A stretch of 64,000 nucleotides of DNA from Deinococcus sp. LM3. Lineage in GTDB: Bacteria; Deinococcota; Deinococci; Deinococcales; Deinococcaceae. Positions 17,540-26,322 of the stretch are shown piece by piece (the first letter of the stretch is position 1; every line of letters starts with the position of its first letter). Made by a program: the position numbers and the translations under genes. A model generated the notes under the pieces. The model searched no databases and was not told the DNA's origin. It saw nothing but the letters and a program-made list of their open reading frames with translations. The stretch covers positions 232,311 through 296,310 of the forward strand of contig NZ_MUFV01000003.1 in assembly GCF_002017875.1 (NCBI RefSeq), written 5' to 3'.

Positions 17540-18345
17540 CTGCGCTGCATGAACCCTATCGAGCATTCCAGTGCCCAGGTCGATACGGACGAACTGCTCC
17601 CGGTGCTCGCAGAGGCCGAAGGTCTCCTGAACTTCGTGGGTATTCGTCAGGTCCGCCTGATGGCATGGCTCCAGCACTGCGCCCTTTTGGCCAGAACAGC
17701 GCCCTGTGGACACTTGGCCGCTGGGCCTGCCGCATCCGTGTCAAATCCACCCTGATCCTCAGCACGCCAGACGGGCAGCGCCCCAACAAGATCAGCGACG
17801 TGAGGCTCCAACCGAGGGGCTTCCACCATGTACGTCTGACCGGACGACAATTTGGACCGGTGGACGTCATTCTGGGTCGTCCATCAGACGACCCAGAGCA
17901 ATGACAGGGGGTGAGTAACGAGCCCACCAGCGTGGAAACCTTTGGCGAGTACAGCGAGCGCTTCCAGATCGAGGAAGGGTTCCTGAATGAGAAGAGCGGC
18001 CTGTTCGAGCTGGAAGCGTCCAAACTGCGGGATGCGAACAGCCTGGAACGGCTGGTCATGGTGATCTCGGTGGCAACGTTGCTACTAGTCTCCGAGGGGC
18101 TGGACGTGGTGGAACGTGGGGATCGACGACGCGTCGATCCCCACTGGCAGCGCGGACTGAGCGACCTGAAAATCGGGCATGAAGCGATGAGCTACGCGCT
18201 GAGTCGACGTCAGAGGTTCTTCAGAACCCTGAAATTGCGGGGCGGCCCGGACCCCGAGCCACCGAAACCCAGAAAGCGTGGCCAGCCGTCCTCGTTAGAG
18301 GCACTCAAAAATGGCTGGCACGTCAGTTTTCACTTTATCTCATAA
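17540..18345 (+). pseudogene. Degenerate IS4-type transposase
   Basis: The C-terminal third is open from 17911: YSERFQIEEGFLNEKSG, typical of the E-containing block of IS4-type DDE transposases, then RRRVDPHWQRGLSDLKIG. Just upstream in the same frame, PSDDPEQ is followed by TGA where a Trp codon is likely, giving a nonsense break at 17902-17904. Further upstream (from ~17549) matching text such as DELLPVLAEAEGLLNF sits in another frame, so at least one frameshift is also present. The N-terminus is missing or unrecognisable. No clear terminal repeats were found. A dead remnant. Confidence 0.65.
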
Positions 18346-18444
18346 AATCTGTCAGGCGGTCAGAGAGAGGCATACTGGTGCCAAATCTCTAAATAAGCTC
18401 TAATGCTGCGATTGCATAGCCGTCTAATTTGTCGTGGAGCAGTC

Positions 18445-18780
18445 TTATTTTCCATCGCTATTTACTTTTTCCATATAACTATCCCCAAATTCTATTGCAT
18501 ATGTCATCTGACCATCCCTATATGCAGATTTAAATTGAAAATCACTTGAAATAATGCCATTTTTGTCCATTAGATCCAGCTTGCCACTTTTAGGGTTATA
18601 TTTATATTTTCCCTCAGAGGTACTATTGGGGCCGGAATATGCGTATTCATTATTTTCTTTTACAATCAAGGTGAGGCCTCCATATCTCCAGGAGCCGATA
18701 ATTTCCTTAGCCGTGGGTAGTGGACTGCCTGCACAACTTGACAAAATAAATATGGGGATTAAGAATCTAGCTGCCATCAT
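18445..18780 (-). CDS. Small putative lipoprotein in AT-rich DNA
   Basis: From the ATG at 18780 (or the next codon at 18777) the product is ~111 residues. MMAARFLIPIFILSSCAG is a lipoprotein signal with lipobox LSSC. The mature part (EIIGSWRYGGLTLIVKENNEYAYSG, GKYKYNPKSGKLDLMDKNG) looks like a small beta-barrel lipocalin-like or META-like domain; I do not assign it. The gene and its flanks are clearly poorer in GC than everything around and use A/T-ending codons, suggesting recent acquisition. A GGAG lies about 11 bases upstream. Confidence 0.6.
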   Translation of the reverse strand: MMAARFLIPIFILSSCAGSPLPTAKEIIGSWRYGGLTLIVKENNEYAYSGPNSTSEGKYKYNPKSGKLDLMDKNGIISSDFQFKSAYRDGQMTYAIEFGDSYMEKVNSDGK

Positions 18781-18801
18781 TTTCTTTTCGGCTCCGTCCA
18801 A

Positions 18802-19440
18802 TAGTAGACTTTGTACATATTACCGTATCCTTCTGGCCCACTTCTATCCTCATCTCTGAGCAGCTTCAGTACCGGACATCTTTGACTTGTCTGTGATTAG
18901 CGGGTATCATTTGTAAAGTCGGCACTAAATTTGCCGTCCAAGACGCTAGAAATGACCACCCATTAAAGGCAACTTGCCTTTTTAGCTAAAAACATAAGCG
19001 CGCTGGACGCGGTTTTTAGAAACAATAGTCTAGATTACAATCGGTATATTGGGGTACTATTCTTTGGATTTGCCTGAGATATTTTAGCGCTGGGACGTCA
19101 AATAGCACTTCTGGCGACTTGTCTAACTCCCCCCGCTAATCACACACTGTCCAGCATACAGGCCCATGTCCGAAAGATCCTCCCCTTCGGGCACCTCAGC
19201 AGATATCCTTGTTGATACGGGTAATGAGGTGCGAACTCCGCTCTACTCATGCCCTGTGGCGCAACTATTCGAGCTGCGAGACACTAATCTATGTCCAGCA
19301 GTCTGAAAATCCGACAGCCGCGCCGACTGTCCATATCAAACAGCGACCCCCAGACTGGACAGCCATCCGGTCCGGGGAGTCGCGTGGCGGCGGATGGTGC
19401 CGGTACGTTCACCGGCCACCTTCGCCCACCTGCACAGTCC
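18802..19440. other. AT-rich intergenic stretch
   Basis: About 640 bases without a convincing gene. Base composition is AT-rich up to ~19200, then returns to the GC-rich background. TAAAAAC...GTTTTTA near 18987-19019 could form a weak hairpin. No tRNA or attachment site is recognisable. Confidence 0.5.
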
Positions 19441-20211
19441 TCAGAAGGCGGGAACGACGGCGCCCTTGTAGGTGTTCAGGATGAAGGTGCGGGTGGCGGG
19501 GCTCCGCAGGGCCGCCACGAGTTTGAGGTAGTCGGGGTTCTTCAGCGTGGCGGGCTGAACGACCAGGCGGTTGGCGTAGGGACTGCTGGAGCCTTCCAGG
19601 GTCAGGGCGTCCCTGAGCGGGTTCAGCCCGGCGTCCAGGGCGTAGTTGGTGTTGATGATGGCGGCGTCCACGTCGGCCAGGACGCGGGGCAGTTGGGCCG
19701 CGTCGAGTTCGCGGAACTTGAGGCGTTTGACGTTGCTGGTGATGTCCAGGGTCGTGGCCGCCGTGCCGGCACCGGCCTTGAGGCGGATCAGGCCGGCGCG
19801 TTCCAGGAGTTTCAGGGCGCGGCCGCTGTTGCTGGGGTCGTTCGGAATGGCGATGGTCGCGCCGGTCTTCAGGTCACGCAGGGCCTTCACGCGCCGGGAG
19901 TACAGGCCCATGGGTTCGACGTGAACGGCCGCGCCGGCCACGAGGCCCAGCGGGCGGTCCTTCTGGAACGCGGTGAGGTAGGGGGTGTGCTGGAAGAAGT
20001 TCACGTCGATGCTGCCGTCGGCCAGGGCGACGTTGGGCTGCACGTAGTCGTTGAATTCGCGGATGACCAGCGTGACGCCCTGCTTGGCCAGGATGGGTTT
20101 GACGAAGTTCAGGATGTCTGCGTGCGGGACGGGGCTCGCGCCGACTCGCAGGGTGCCGGCGGTGGCGGTCGTGGCGGCGAGCAGGGCGGACAGGATCAGC
20201 AGGGTACGCAT
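19441..20211 (-). CDS. metQ: Methionine ABC transporter substrate-binding protein (second copy)
   Basis: 256 residues of the NlpA/MetQ family. The signal peptide (LLILSALLAATTATAG) ends without a lipobox cysteine, so it is a soluble periplasmic form rather than a lipoprotein. MetQ hallmarks are present: GASPVPHADIL, NVALADGSIDVNFFQHTPYL, AIPNDPSNSGRAL and AAIINTNYALDAGL. It is the last gene of metN-metI-metQ-metQ, 55 bases after the first metQ, which it closely resembles. The two copies may bind different ligands (for example L- and D-methionine or methionine peptides); that is inference. Confidence 0.88.
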   Translation of the reverse strand: MRTLLILSALLAATTATAGTLRVGASPVPHADILNFVKPILAKQGVTLVIREFNDYVQPNVALADGSIDVNFFQHTPYLTAFQKDRPLGLVAGAAVHVEPMGLYSRRVKALRDLKTGATIAIPNDPSNSGRALKLLERAGLIRLKAGAGTAATTLDITSNVKRLKFRELDAAQLPRVLADVDAAIINTNYALDAGLNPLRDALTLEGSSSPYANRLVVQPATLKNPDYLKLVAALRSPATRTFILNTYKGAVVPAF

Positions 20212-20266
20212 GGTGGAACTCCTCGTGGGGGTAAAAGGGGGAGGTTTGGGGTGAGGGTCAGGCGGG

Positions 20267-21049
20267 TCAGAAGGCGGGGATGATGCTGCCGCCGTACTTC
20301 TTCAGCAGCCACGCTTTCGCCTCGGGGCTGGTGAGTGCCGCCGCGAGTTTCGCGAGGTCCGGGTTGTTCACCCTGTCGCGGGTGGTGGCCAGCACGTTCA
20401 CGTACGGGCTGCTGCTTCCCTCGAGGAAGATGGCGTCCCGGTCGGGGTTCAGGCCGATTTCCAGGGCGTAGTTGGTGTTGACGATGGCGGCGTCCACGTC
20501 CGCGAGGCTGCGGGGCAGTTGCGCGGCGTCCAGTTCGCGCAACTTGAGGCGTTTGACGTTGCTGGTGATGTCGGTCACGGCGGCGCGGGCGCCCACGCCG
20601 GCCTTGAGACGGATCAGTCCGGCACGTTCCAGGAGCAGCAGGGCGCGGGCGCCGTTGCTGGGGTCGTTGGGAATGGCGACGGTGGCGCCCTGGCGCAGGT
20701 CGGTGACCTTCGTGACCCGGCGGGAGTACAGGCCCAGGGGGGGCAGGTAGATCCGGCGGACCGGCACGATGTTCAGCGGGCGGTTCTGCTGAAAGGCGTT
20801 CAGGTACGGGACGTGCTGGAACAGGTTGGCGTCCAGCGCGCCCTCTCCCAGGGCGACGTTGGGTTGCACGTAGTCGCTGAATTCCCGGATGATCAGCGTG
20901 ACACCCTGCTTTGCCAGCATGGGTTTGACGAAGGTGAGGAGTTCCCCGGCGGGAACGGGGGTGGCGCCCACGCGGAGGGTGCCGGCGGCGGCGGTGGAGG
21001 TGAGCAGCAGGGTACCGAGCAGGCCGGTCAGGGGGGCAGAGAATCGCAT
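20267..21049 (-). CDS. metQ: Methionine ABC transporter substrate-binding protein (first copy)
   Basis: 260 residues from the ATG at 21049, with GGAG seven bases upstream. The open frame extends further 5' but lacks coding character there. The signal peptide (LLGTLLLTSTAAAG) has no lipobox Cys. Family motifs are GATPVPAGELL, NVALGEGALDANLFQHVPYL, AIPNDPSNGARAL and AAIVNTNYALEIGL. It follows metI by 74 bases. It delivers the ligand to MetI/MetN. A tandem duplicate follows. Confidence 0.88.
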   Translation of the reverse strand: MRFSAPLTGLLGTLLLTSTAAAGTLRVGATPVPAGELLTFVKPMLAKQGVTLIIREFSDYVQPNVALGEGALDANLFQHVPYLNAFQQNRPLNIVPVRRIYLPPLGLYSRRVTKVTDLRQGATVAIPNDPSNGARALLLLERAGLIRLKAGVGARAAVTDITSNVKRLKLRELDAAQLPRSLADVDAAIVNTNYALEIGLNPDRDAIFLEGSSSPYVNVLATTRDRVNNPDLAKLAAALTSPEAKAWLLKKYGGSIIPAF

Positions 21050-21123
21050 GGAGGGACTCCTTGGGGATCTTTTGGTTGGGCTTGTGGTTGGGGGTCGTGT
21101 GGGACTGGAGCGGGGTCGGGCGG

Positions 21124-21780
21124 TCAGCGGTGGTCGCTGCGCGCGGCGGCGCGGTCCCCGGCCCACTGCGTGAGCTGCACGAGGACGAGCAGGGCGGCGA
21201 CGGTGGCGATCATCACGCCGGTCTCGAAACGCTGGTAGCCGTAGCGGATGGCGAGGTCGCCCAGGCCGCCGCCGCCGATGGCTCCGGCCATGGCGCTGTA
21301 GCCGATCAGGCTGACGAGCATGACCGTGAACGCGTGGATCAGCGCGGGGCGCGCCTCGGGCAGCAGGACCTTGAAGACCGTCTGGGCGGTGGTGGCGCCC
21401 ATGGCGCGCGCGGCGTCCACCACACCGTGCGGGACGTCTTTCAGCGCGCCGTCCACCAGCCGGGCCACGAAGGGAATCGCCGCGACGGTCAGGGGCACGA
21501 TGGCGGCGGTGGAGCCGATGCTGGTGCCGGTGATCAGGCGCGTGAAGGGAATCAGCAGGACGAGCAGGATGATGAACGGCAGGCTGCGACCCACGTTCAC
21601 GGCGGCGTCCAGCACGCGGAACAGCGGGCGTTGCGGGTGCAGGCCGCCGGGCCGGGTGAGGGTGAGCAGCACGCCCAGCGCCGTGCCCAGCAGTTGCGCG
21701 CACAGCGCCGCCGGGACGACCATCCACAGGGTTTCGAGGGTGCCCTGCCACAGCAGCGGCCACAGCACGTCCCAGGTCAT
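21124..21780 (-). CDS. metI: Methionine ABC transporter permease
   Basis: 218 residues from the ATG at 21780, which overlaps the metN stop as ATGA. About five membrane helices are present, with the inner-membrane ABC signature that contacts the ATPase (DAARAMGATTAQTVFKVLLPEA). The size is normal for MetI. It forms the membrane channel of the D/L-methionine importer together with MetN and the MetQ proteins encoded downstream. Control is through the SAM-I riboswitch before metN. Confidence 0.9.
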   Translation of the reverse strand: MTWDVLWPLLWQGTLETLWMVVPAALCAQLLGTALGVLLTLTRPGGLHPQRPLFRVLDAAVNVGRSLPFIILLVLLIPFTRLITGTSIGSTAAIVPLTVAAIPFVARLVDGALKDVPHGVVDAARAMGATTAQTVFKVLLPEARPALIHAFTVMLVSLIGYSAMAGAIGGGGLGDLAIRYGYQRFETGVMIATVAALLVLVQLTQWAGDRAAARSDHR

Positions 21781-22706
21781 GCGGGCACCGCCCATTCGGG
21801 GGACGCGGCGGGCGCGGCGATCCAGACGTCCAGGCCCTGCGGGTGCGGCTCGGCCTGCACGATGCGGGCGCCGGTGCGGGCCAGGGCGGCCAGCGTGTCC
21901 GGGTTCAGGTCGGGCAGCGTCACGCGGCGCAGCGTCTCGTCCGGCGCGAGCGGCACGCGGGGACGGTGCGCGTCCAGCAGCGCGCGGGTGGCGGCGTGCC
22001 GGGGGGCGCGCAGCACGGTGGCCGTCTCACCGGTCTCGACCAGTTGCCCGCCGTCCAGGACCGCGACGTGGGTCGTGATGGCCCGCACGACTTCCAGCTG
22101 GTGCGTGACGATCACCAGGGTGAGGTCCCGCTCGCGTTGCAGGTCCAGCAACAGGCTCAGGATGCCGGCGCTGGTTTCCGGGTCCAGGGCGCTGGTGGCC
22201 TCGTCGGCCAGCAGCAGGTCCGGGGCGGTGACCAGGGCGCGCGCGATCCCGACGCGCTGCTTCTGGCCGCCGCTGAGTTGCGCGGGGTAGCGTCCGGCGT
22301 ACTCGCCCAGCCCGACGAGGTCGAGGTGTTCGCGGGCCAGGGCGTCCCGGCGGGCGCGGGGCACGCCGCGCAGTTCCAGTGGCAGGGTCACGTTGCGCAG
22401 CACCGTGCGCTGCGCGAGCAGGTTGAACTGCTGGAAGACCAGTCCGGTGCGGGCCTGGTGGGCGGCGCGGGTGGCGGGGCCGAGCACCTCGCCCCGCACG
22501 AGCAGCCTCCCGGCGTCCGGGGTGTCCAGGCCGCTGAGCAGGCGCACCAGGGTGCTCTTGCCGGCGCCGCTGCGGCCGATGACGCCCATGCGGCTGCCGC
22601 GCGGGACGCGCAGGGTCAGGTCGTTCAGGGCGGGACGGGGCTGGCCCGCATAGGTCTTGCAGACGTTCTGGAAGTCCAGGACGTCCGGGGTGGATGGGTC
22701 AGGCAC
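21777..22706 (-). CDS. metN: Methionine ABC transporter ATP-binding protein
   Basis: 309 residues from a GTG start with GGAG seven bases upstream. Walker A GRSGAGKST, signature LSGGQKQRVGIARAL and Walker B LLLADEATSALDPET are all intact. The C-terminal ~75 residues correspond to the NIL regulatory domain that senses methionine, here rather short and diverged. It is the first gene of the metNIQQ operon and lies directly downstream of a SAM-I riboswitch and hairpin. Confidence 0.92.
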   Translation of the reverse strand: MPDPSTPDVLDFQNVCKTYAGQPRPALNDLTLRVPRGSRMGVIGRSGAGKSTLVRLLSGLDTPDAGRLLVRGEVLGPATRAAHQARTGLVFQQFNLLAQRTVLRNVTLPLELRGVPRARRDALAREHLDLVGLGEYAGRYPAQLSGGQKQRVGIARALVTAPDLLLADEATSALDPETSAGILSLLLDLQRERDLTLVIVTHQLEVVRAITTHVAVLDGGQLVETGETATVLRAPRHAATRALLDAHRPRVPLAPDETLRRVTLPDLNPDTLAALARTGARIVQAEPHPQGLDVWIAAPAASPEWAVPA

Positions 22707-22745
22707 GGGTGATCTCCGGTGAGGCAGGCGGAAGGAACGGCAGAC

Positions 22746-22780
22746 GTCCCCTTCCTGGGCTGTTCGCTTGGGAAGGGGAC
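22746..22780 (-). terminator. Hairpin of the SAM-I expression platform
   Basis: GTCCCCTTCC pairs perfectly with GGAAGGGGAC across a 15-base loop. No U-tract follows, so simple intrinsic termination is doubtful. GGAAGGG at ~22813-22819, just after the aptamer, can pair with CCCTTCC of the left arm and would serve as the anti-hairpin. Confidence 0.6.
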
Positions 22781-22840
22781 GGCAATCGTGCGCTGACCTG
22801 CGGTGAGGTACACCCTTCCTTTACCCGTTCTGCGGCCCGG

Positions 22841-22947
22841 AATCATCGTTGGGGCGCGCAGGGCTGGAAAGCACCCGCCGTAATGAGGGCTGGTTGCTGT
22901 GGCGGTCTGCGGTCCAGTGACCTCGCGCCCACTCTGGATAAAGGTGG
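22841..22947 (-). ncRNA. SAM-I (S-box) riboswitch
   Basis: Read on the minus strand, it has the conserved elements in order: TTTATCCAGAG, GAGG-TCA-CTGG-ACC, GCAACCAGC, GGTGCTTTCCAGC and the closing GATGA. These match the SAM-I consensus, including the kink-turn and J1/2 core. It lies between the metN promoter and metN. It should switch off the methionine importer when S-adenosylmethionine is plentiful. A short hairpin (GGCTTC-ACG-GAAGCC, 22946-22960) precedes the aptamer. Confidence 0.88.
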
Positions 22948-22967
22948 CTTCCGTGAAGCCGGAGGCG

Positions 22968-22996
22968 ACTCTAGACCAGTGGACCAGTTCTGTCAA
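22968..22996 (-). promoter_or_regulatory. metNIQQ promoter
   Basis: Near-consensus sigma-70 type: TTGACA (22996-22991), a 17-base spacer and TAGAGT (22973-22968). The predicted transcript starts about 15 bases before the riboswitch aptamer. Confidence 0.8.
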
Positions 22997-23069
22997 CTAC
23001 TGGAAGTCCCGGTCAGGCCCGACAGGCCGGATCGGCCAGCGCCTCTCCCCCACCTCGCCGGGGTCGGCG

Positions 23070-24107
23070 TTACGGCCGGGCGGTGGACCTCTCTGGACTG
23101 TCCAGGACAAGCGTCACATTCGCCCGCCAGACCGTGGACGCCATGAACGGCCGGACGCCCAGCGCCGCGTTGATCTTCAGCATCGGGCCGTTGCTGTCCG
23201 CGTTCTGCGTTCGGATCTCGGTGGCGTGCGGATTCAGACGCTGCATCTCGCAGATGTTCGCTGCCTTCAACCATCCGCCCAGCCCGTGCCCCCGGTGTTC
23301 CGGCCGCACCCCGGTATTCCCCTGCGCCACAATGCCCCGCTGCGCTGGCCGCCACGACAGGTCCGTCAGGCCCGCCAGCGTTCCGTCCGGCGCGCGAATG
23401 ACCGCCGTCAGGGTCTGGCGGCCCCCAGCGCGCGCCAGGCGCTCCATGGAGCGCACCTCCTCGGGGGTGGTGCGCTGGTCCTCCACATCCAGCCCGTCAC
23501 GGGGCGCGCTGTTCATCACGTTCAGCAGCTGCGCGTACGCGTCCAGATCCGCGTCCGGCACACCGTCCGCCCAGACCTCCAGCGTGTACCCGTCGTCCGG
23601 TCGGGTCGTCCACGCTTCCAGCAACCCGTCGGGGATGTCCGCGAGCAGCAGGCGGTTGACATGATTGCTCAGACCCGGCTGGAACCCATACCGGCGCGCG
23701 AACACCTCGCCGGCCGGAACGCGGTCCGTCGTCTGCGCGATCAGCAACGTCCGCCCGCGCGCCTGCATGCTCTGAGCCGCGAGCCGCAGCAGGTCACCGC
23801 CCAGGCCGCGCCGCCGCGCACCAGGAGCGACCAGCAGTTCCAGTTCCGCCAGATGCTGGTTTTCCCCGCTGTTGAACAACTGTGTGCGGGCGTGCGCGAC
23901 GATCTGCCCGGCCTCCTCCACCGTCCAGAAATCCAGTTCCAGGTGAGGCGGCAGGTGCTGCATCTGCCCCCACACGTTCGCCGGGTCCACGGGCGGATCG
24001 TCCGGGTGGGATTCGGCCCGCAAGCGGTTCAGGTGAGCCACCAGTGCCTGCGCGAACTCCTCAGTGAGGGCCGTGTGGTCCCGGTGCTGCGCAGCAGTAA
24101 CAGTCAT
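23070..24107 (-). CDS. Tandem-GNAT N-acetyltransferase
   Basis: 345 residues from the ATG at 24107; the open frame upstream is low-quality. There are two GNAT domains. The first carries LLVAPGARRRGLGGDLLRLA (~90-110), an acetyl-CoA loop R-x-x-G-x-G. The second carries VRPEHRGHGLGGWLKAAN and ends with NADSNGPMLKINAALGVRP, as in mycothiol-synthase-like proteins. The substrate is unknown; Deinococcus makes bacillithiol rather than mycothiol, so a thiol role should not be assumed. It is transcribed toward the met promoter and diverges from the topoisomerase gene. Confidence 0.82.
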   Translation of the reverse strand: MTVTAAQHRDHTALTEEFAQALVAHLNRLRAESHPDDPPVDPANVWGQMQHLPPHLELDFWTVEEAGQIVAHARTQLFNSGENQHLAELELLVAPGARRRGLGGDLLRLAAQSMQARGRTLLIAQTTDRVPAGEVFARRYGFQPGLSNHVNRLLLADIPDGLLEAWTTRPDDGYTLEVWADGVPDADLDAYAQLLNVMNSAPRDGLDVEDQRTTPEEVRSMERLARAGGRQTLTAVIRAPDGTLAGLTDLSWRPAQRGIVAQGNTGVRPEHRGHGLGGWLKAANICEMQRLNPHATEIRTQNADSNGPMLKINAALGVRPFMASTVWRANVTLVLDSPERSTARP

Positions 24108-24255
24108 TCCCGGCAGCGTACCCGAACAGGCCACCCAGGAGGCAAGCGGAATGGGAGCGGGCGGTATGGGTACGGCACCCCTGTCCCGCGCGAGACGGCC
24201 GGCTCCGCTCCTCACACTCGCCTGTAGCGGCACGGTACGGCGGCACCGGGACCGC

Positions 24256-24261
24256 TACCCT
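24256..24261 (+). promoter_or_regulatory. -10 box of a leaderless promoter
   Basis: TACCCT is followed by six bases and then the start ATG, so transcription should begin at or next to the A of ATG. No Shine-Dalgarno is present. No clear -35 was found. Confidence 0.5.
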
Positions 24262-24267
24262 GTACGC

Positions 24268-26322
24268 ATGGCCACCCTCGTGATCGTCGAAAGTCCGGCC
24301 AAGGCCCGCAAGATCGCCGGGTACCTCGGGCGCGACTACGTGGTGCGCGCCTCGCTCGGGCATGTGCGCGACCTGCCCGGGTCGAAAGCGGAGATTCCAG
24401 AACGGTACCGCGCGGAGCCCTGGGCCAACCTGGGTGTGAATCCCGAGACCTTCGCGCCCATCTACGTCGTGCCGGCCAGCAAGAAAGCCACCGTGAGGGA
24501 ACTCCAGCAACTCGCTGCAAAGGCCGACCGGGTGCTGTTCGCGTCCGACATGGACCGCGAGGGCGAGGCGATCTCGTACCACCTCAGCCACCTGCTGAAG
24601 ATCGAGCAGCCCACCCGCATGGTCTTCACCGAGATCACCCAGGAGGCCCTTCAGAACGCGCTGAAGGCCACCCGGCCACTGGACCTGCACCTCGTGGCGG
24701 CGCAGGAGGCCCGCCGGGTCATCGACCGGCTGGTGGGGTACGGCGTCAGCCCGCTGCTGTGGGGCAGCGTGGGCGGAAACCTCAGCGCGGGCCGCGTGCA
24801 GAGCGCGGCGCTGATGCTGCTGTCTCAGCGGGAGATGGCCCGCATGCGCTTCAAACCCGCGACGTTCTGGTCGATCCGCGCGGACGTCCTGACCCGCCCG
24901 AAATTCACGGCGACCGTCACGCACGTCCGCAGCAACGAGCACCCGCAGGGCCTGCCGATCGCGCGGGCAGGCGACTACACCCAGGACGGCGTGCTGAAGG
25001 GCGGCGTGAGCGTGCTGGAGATGACGGACGAGCAGGCCCGCGCCCTGAGTGCCTACCTGGACGGGAAGGAGGCGACTGTGGCGCAGGTGGAGCTGACCGA
25101 GACCCGCTCGCGGCCCGCGCCGCCGTTCATCACGAGCACCCTGCAGCAGGCAGGCGGGCGGCTGAACCTCAGCGCGAAACAGGTCATGGACACCGCCCAG
25201 CGGCTGTACGAGGGCGGGTACATCACGTACATGCGCACCGACTCCCCGGCCCTGTCGGACGAGGCCCTGACCGAGGCGCGCCGGGAAGCCACCCGGCTGT
25301 TCGGCCCGGCGGGCGTGCCCGCACAGCCCCGCCAGTACGCGACCCGCAACAGGAACGCCCAGGAGGCCCACGAGGCGATCCGCCCGGCCGGGACGACCTG
25401 GCGCGCCCCGGACACCGTGGGACTGGGCGGGAACGAACTGGCGCTGTACACCCTGATCTACCAGCGCACCGTGGCGTCCCAGATGAACGATGCCGTGTTC
25501 GATAAGACCGTGGTGACCCTGACCTGCGGCGCAGCCACCCTGAACGCCCAGGGACGGGTGCTGAAGGAGGCGGGCTACCTGCAACTCCTGCAGGACGAGG
25601 ACGAAGAGAAGGACGATCAGCGCCTCCCGGCCCTCCAGCCGGGACAGCGCCTACCCCTCAAGGCCAGACCTCCGGAGGGGAAGAAGACCTCCGCCCCCAC
25701 CCGGTACTCCGAGGCCACGCTGGTGCAGGCAATGGAGAAGGCCGGGATCGGGCGGCCGAGCACGTACGCCCAGACGCTCGCCACCCTCCAGACGCGTGAG
25801 TACGTCCGCGTGACCGGGCGCCACCTGTCCGTGACGGCCGTGGGGCTGCTGGTGGCGACGTACCTGGCGCGGCAGGTGCCGGAGGTCATGCAGAAGGACT
25901 TCACGGCAACCATGGAAGCGGGCCTGGACGACGTGGCCGCCGGGGGAACGACGCGCCTGGCGTACCTGACGCGCTTCTGGACCGAGGGACTGGCCCCGAC
26001 GATCCGGCGGGCCTCGCGGGACGCGCCGAGCCTGCCGCTCCCGCACCTGGAAAGTACGAGACTGCGCGCCACAGGCAGCGGACCGCACCTGATCCGCGCC
26101 GGGCAGAGCGTCCCACTGCCCCCGGAAGTCATTCCGGCGGAGCTGGACGACGCGCAGGCAGACACGATCGTACAGGGCACCTGGAAACCGGCAAAGAAGA
26201 CCCGGCAGAAACGCGAGCGGAATGCCGTCAGCGCGGCAACCCCGAAGCAGGCCACGAGCGCAACTCCACGAAAGCGCAACCCCAGGCCAGGAAAGACCCG
26301 GCGGGAACCGGCCGACAGCTGA
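24268..26322 (+). CDS. topA: Type IA DNA topoisomerase lacking zinc fingers
   Basis: 684 residues. The Toprim domain opens with TLVIVESPAKARKIAGYLG and has the acidic triad region (ASDMDREGEAISYHL). The catalytic Tyr sits in YITYMRTDSPAL, and NAQEAHEAIRPAG and GGNLSAGRVQSAALML are the usual surrounding motifs. The enzyme relaxes negative supercoils by nicking one strand. Unlike many bacterial TopoI proteins it has no Cys4 zinc ribbons; it ends in one diverged C-terminal repeat and a Lys/Arg/Pro-rich tail of ~45 residues. It may be a second, accessory TopoI. A family-B polymerase lies 2 kb on, past an insertion sequence. Confidence 0.9.
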   Translation: MATLVIVESPAKARKIAGYLGRDYVVRASLGHVRDLPGSKAEIPERYRAEPWANLGVNPETFAPIYVVPASKKATVRELQQLAAKADRVLFASDMDREGEAISYHLSHLLKIEQPTRMVFTEITQEALQNALKATRPLDLHLVAAQEARRVIDRLVGYGVSPLLWGSVGGNLSAGRVQSAALMLLSQREMARMRFKPATFWSIRADVLTRPKFTATVTHVRSNEHPQGLPIARAGDYTQDGVLKGGVSVLEMTDEQARALSAYLDGKEATVAQVELTETRSRPAPPFITSTLQQAGGRLNLSAKQVMDTAQRLYEGGYITYMRTDSPALSDEALTEARREATRLFGPAGVPAQPRQYATRNRNAQEAHEAIRPAGTTWRAPDTVGLGGNELALYTLIYQRTVASQMNDAVFDKTVVTLTCGAATLNAQGRVLKEAGYLQLLQDEDEEKDDQRLPALQPGQRLPLKARPPEGKKTSAPTRYSEATLVQAMEKAGIGRPSTYAQTLATLQTREYVRVTGRHLSVTAVGLLVATYLARQVPEVMQKDFTATMEAGLDDVAAGGTTRLAYLTRFWTEGLAPTIRRASRDAPSLPLPHLESTRLRATGSGPHLIRAGQSVPLPPEVIPAELDDAQADTIVQGTWKPAKKTRQKRERNAVSAATPKQATSATPRKRNPRPGKTRREPADS

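Noticed and set aside
17420..18059. Minus-strand frames opposite the transposase remnant
   Set aside because: No recognisable protein; shadows of the degenerate plus-strand transposase.
20267..21763. A 498-codon frame that would fuse extra residues to MetQ
   Set aside because: The upstream part overlaps metI antiparallel in composition and has no coding character; a ribosome site and signal peptide start at 21049.
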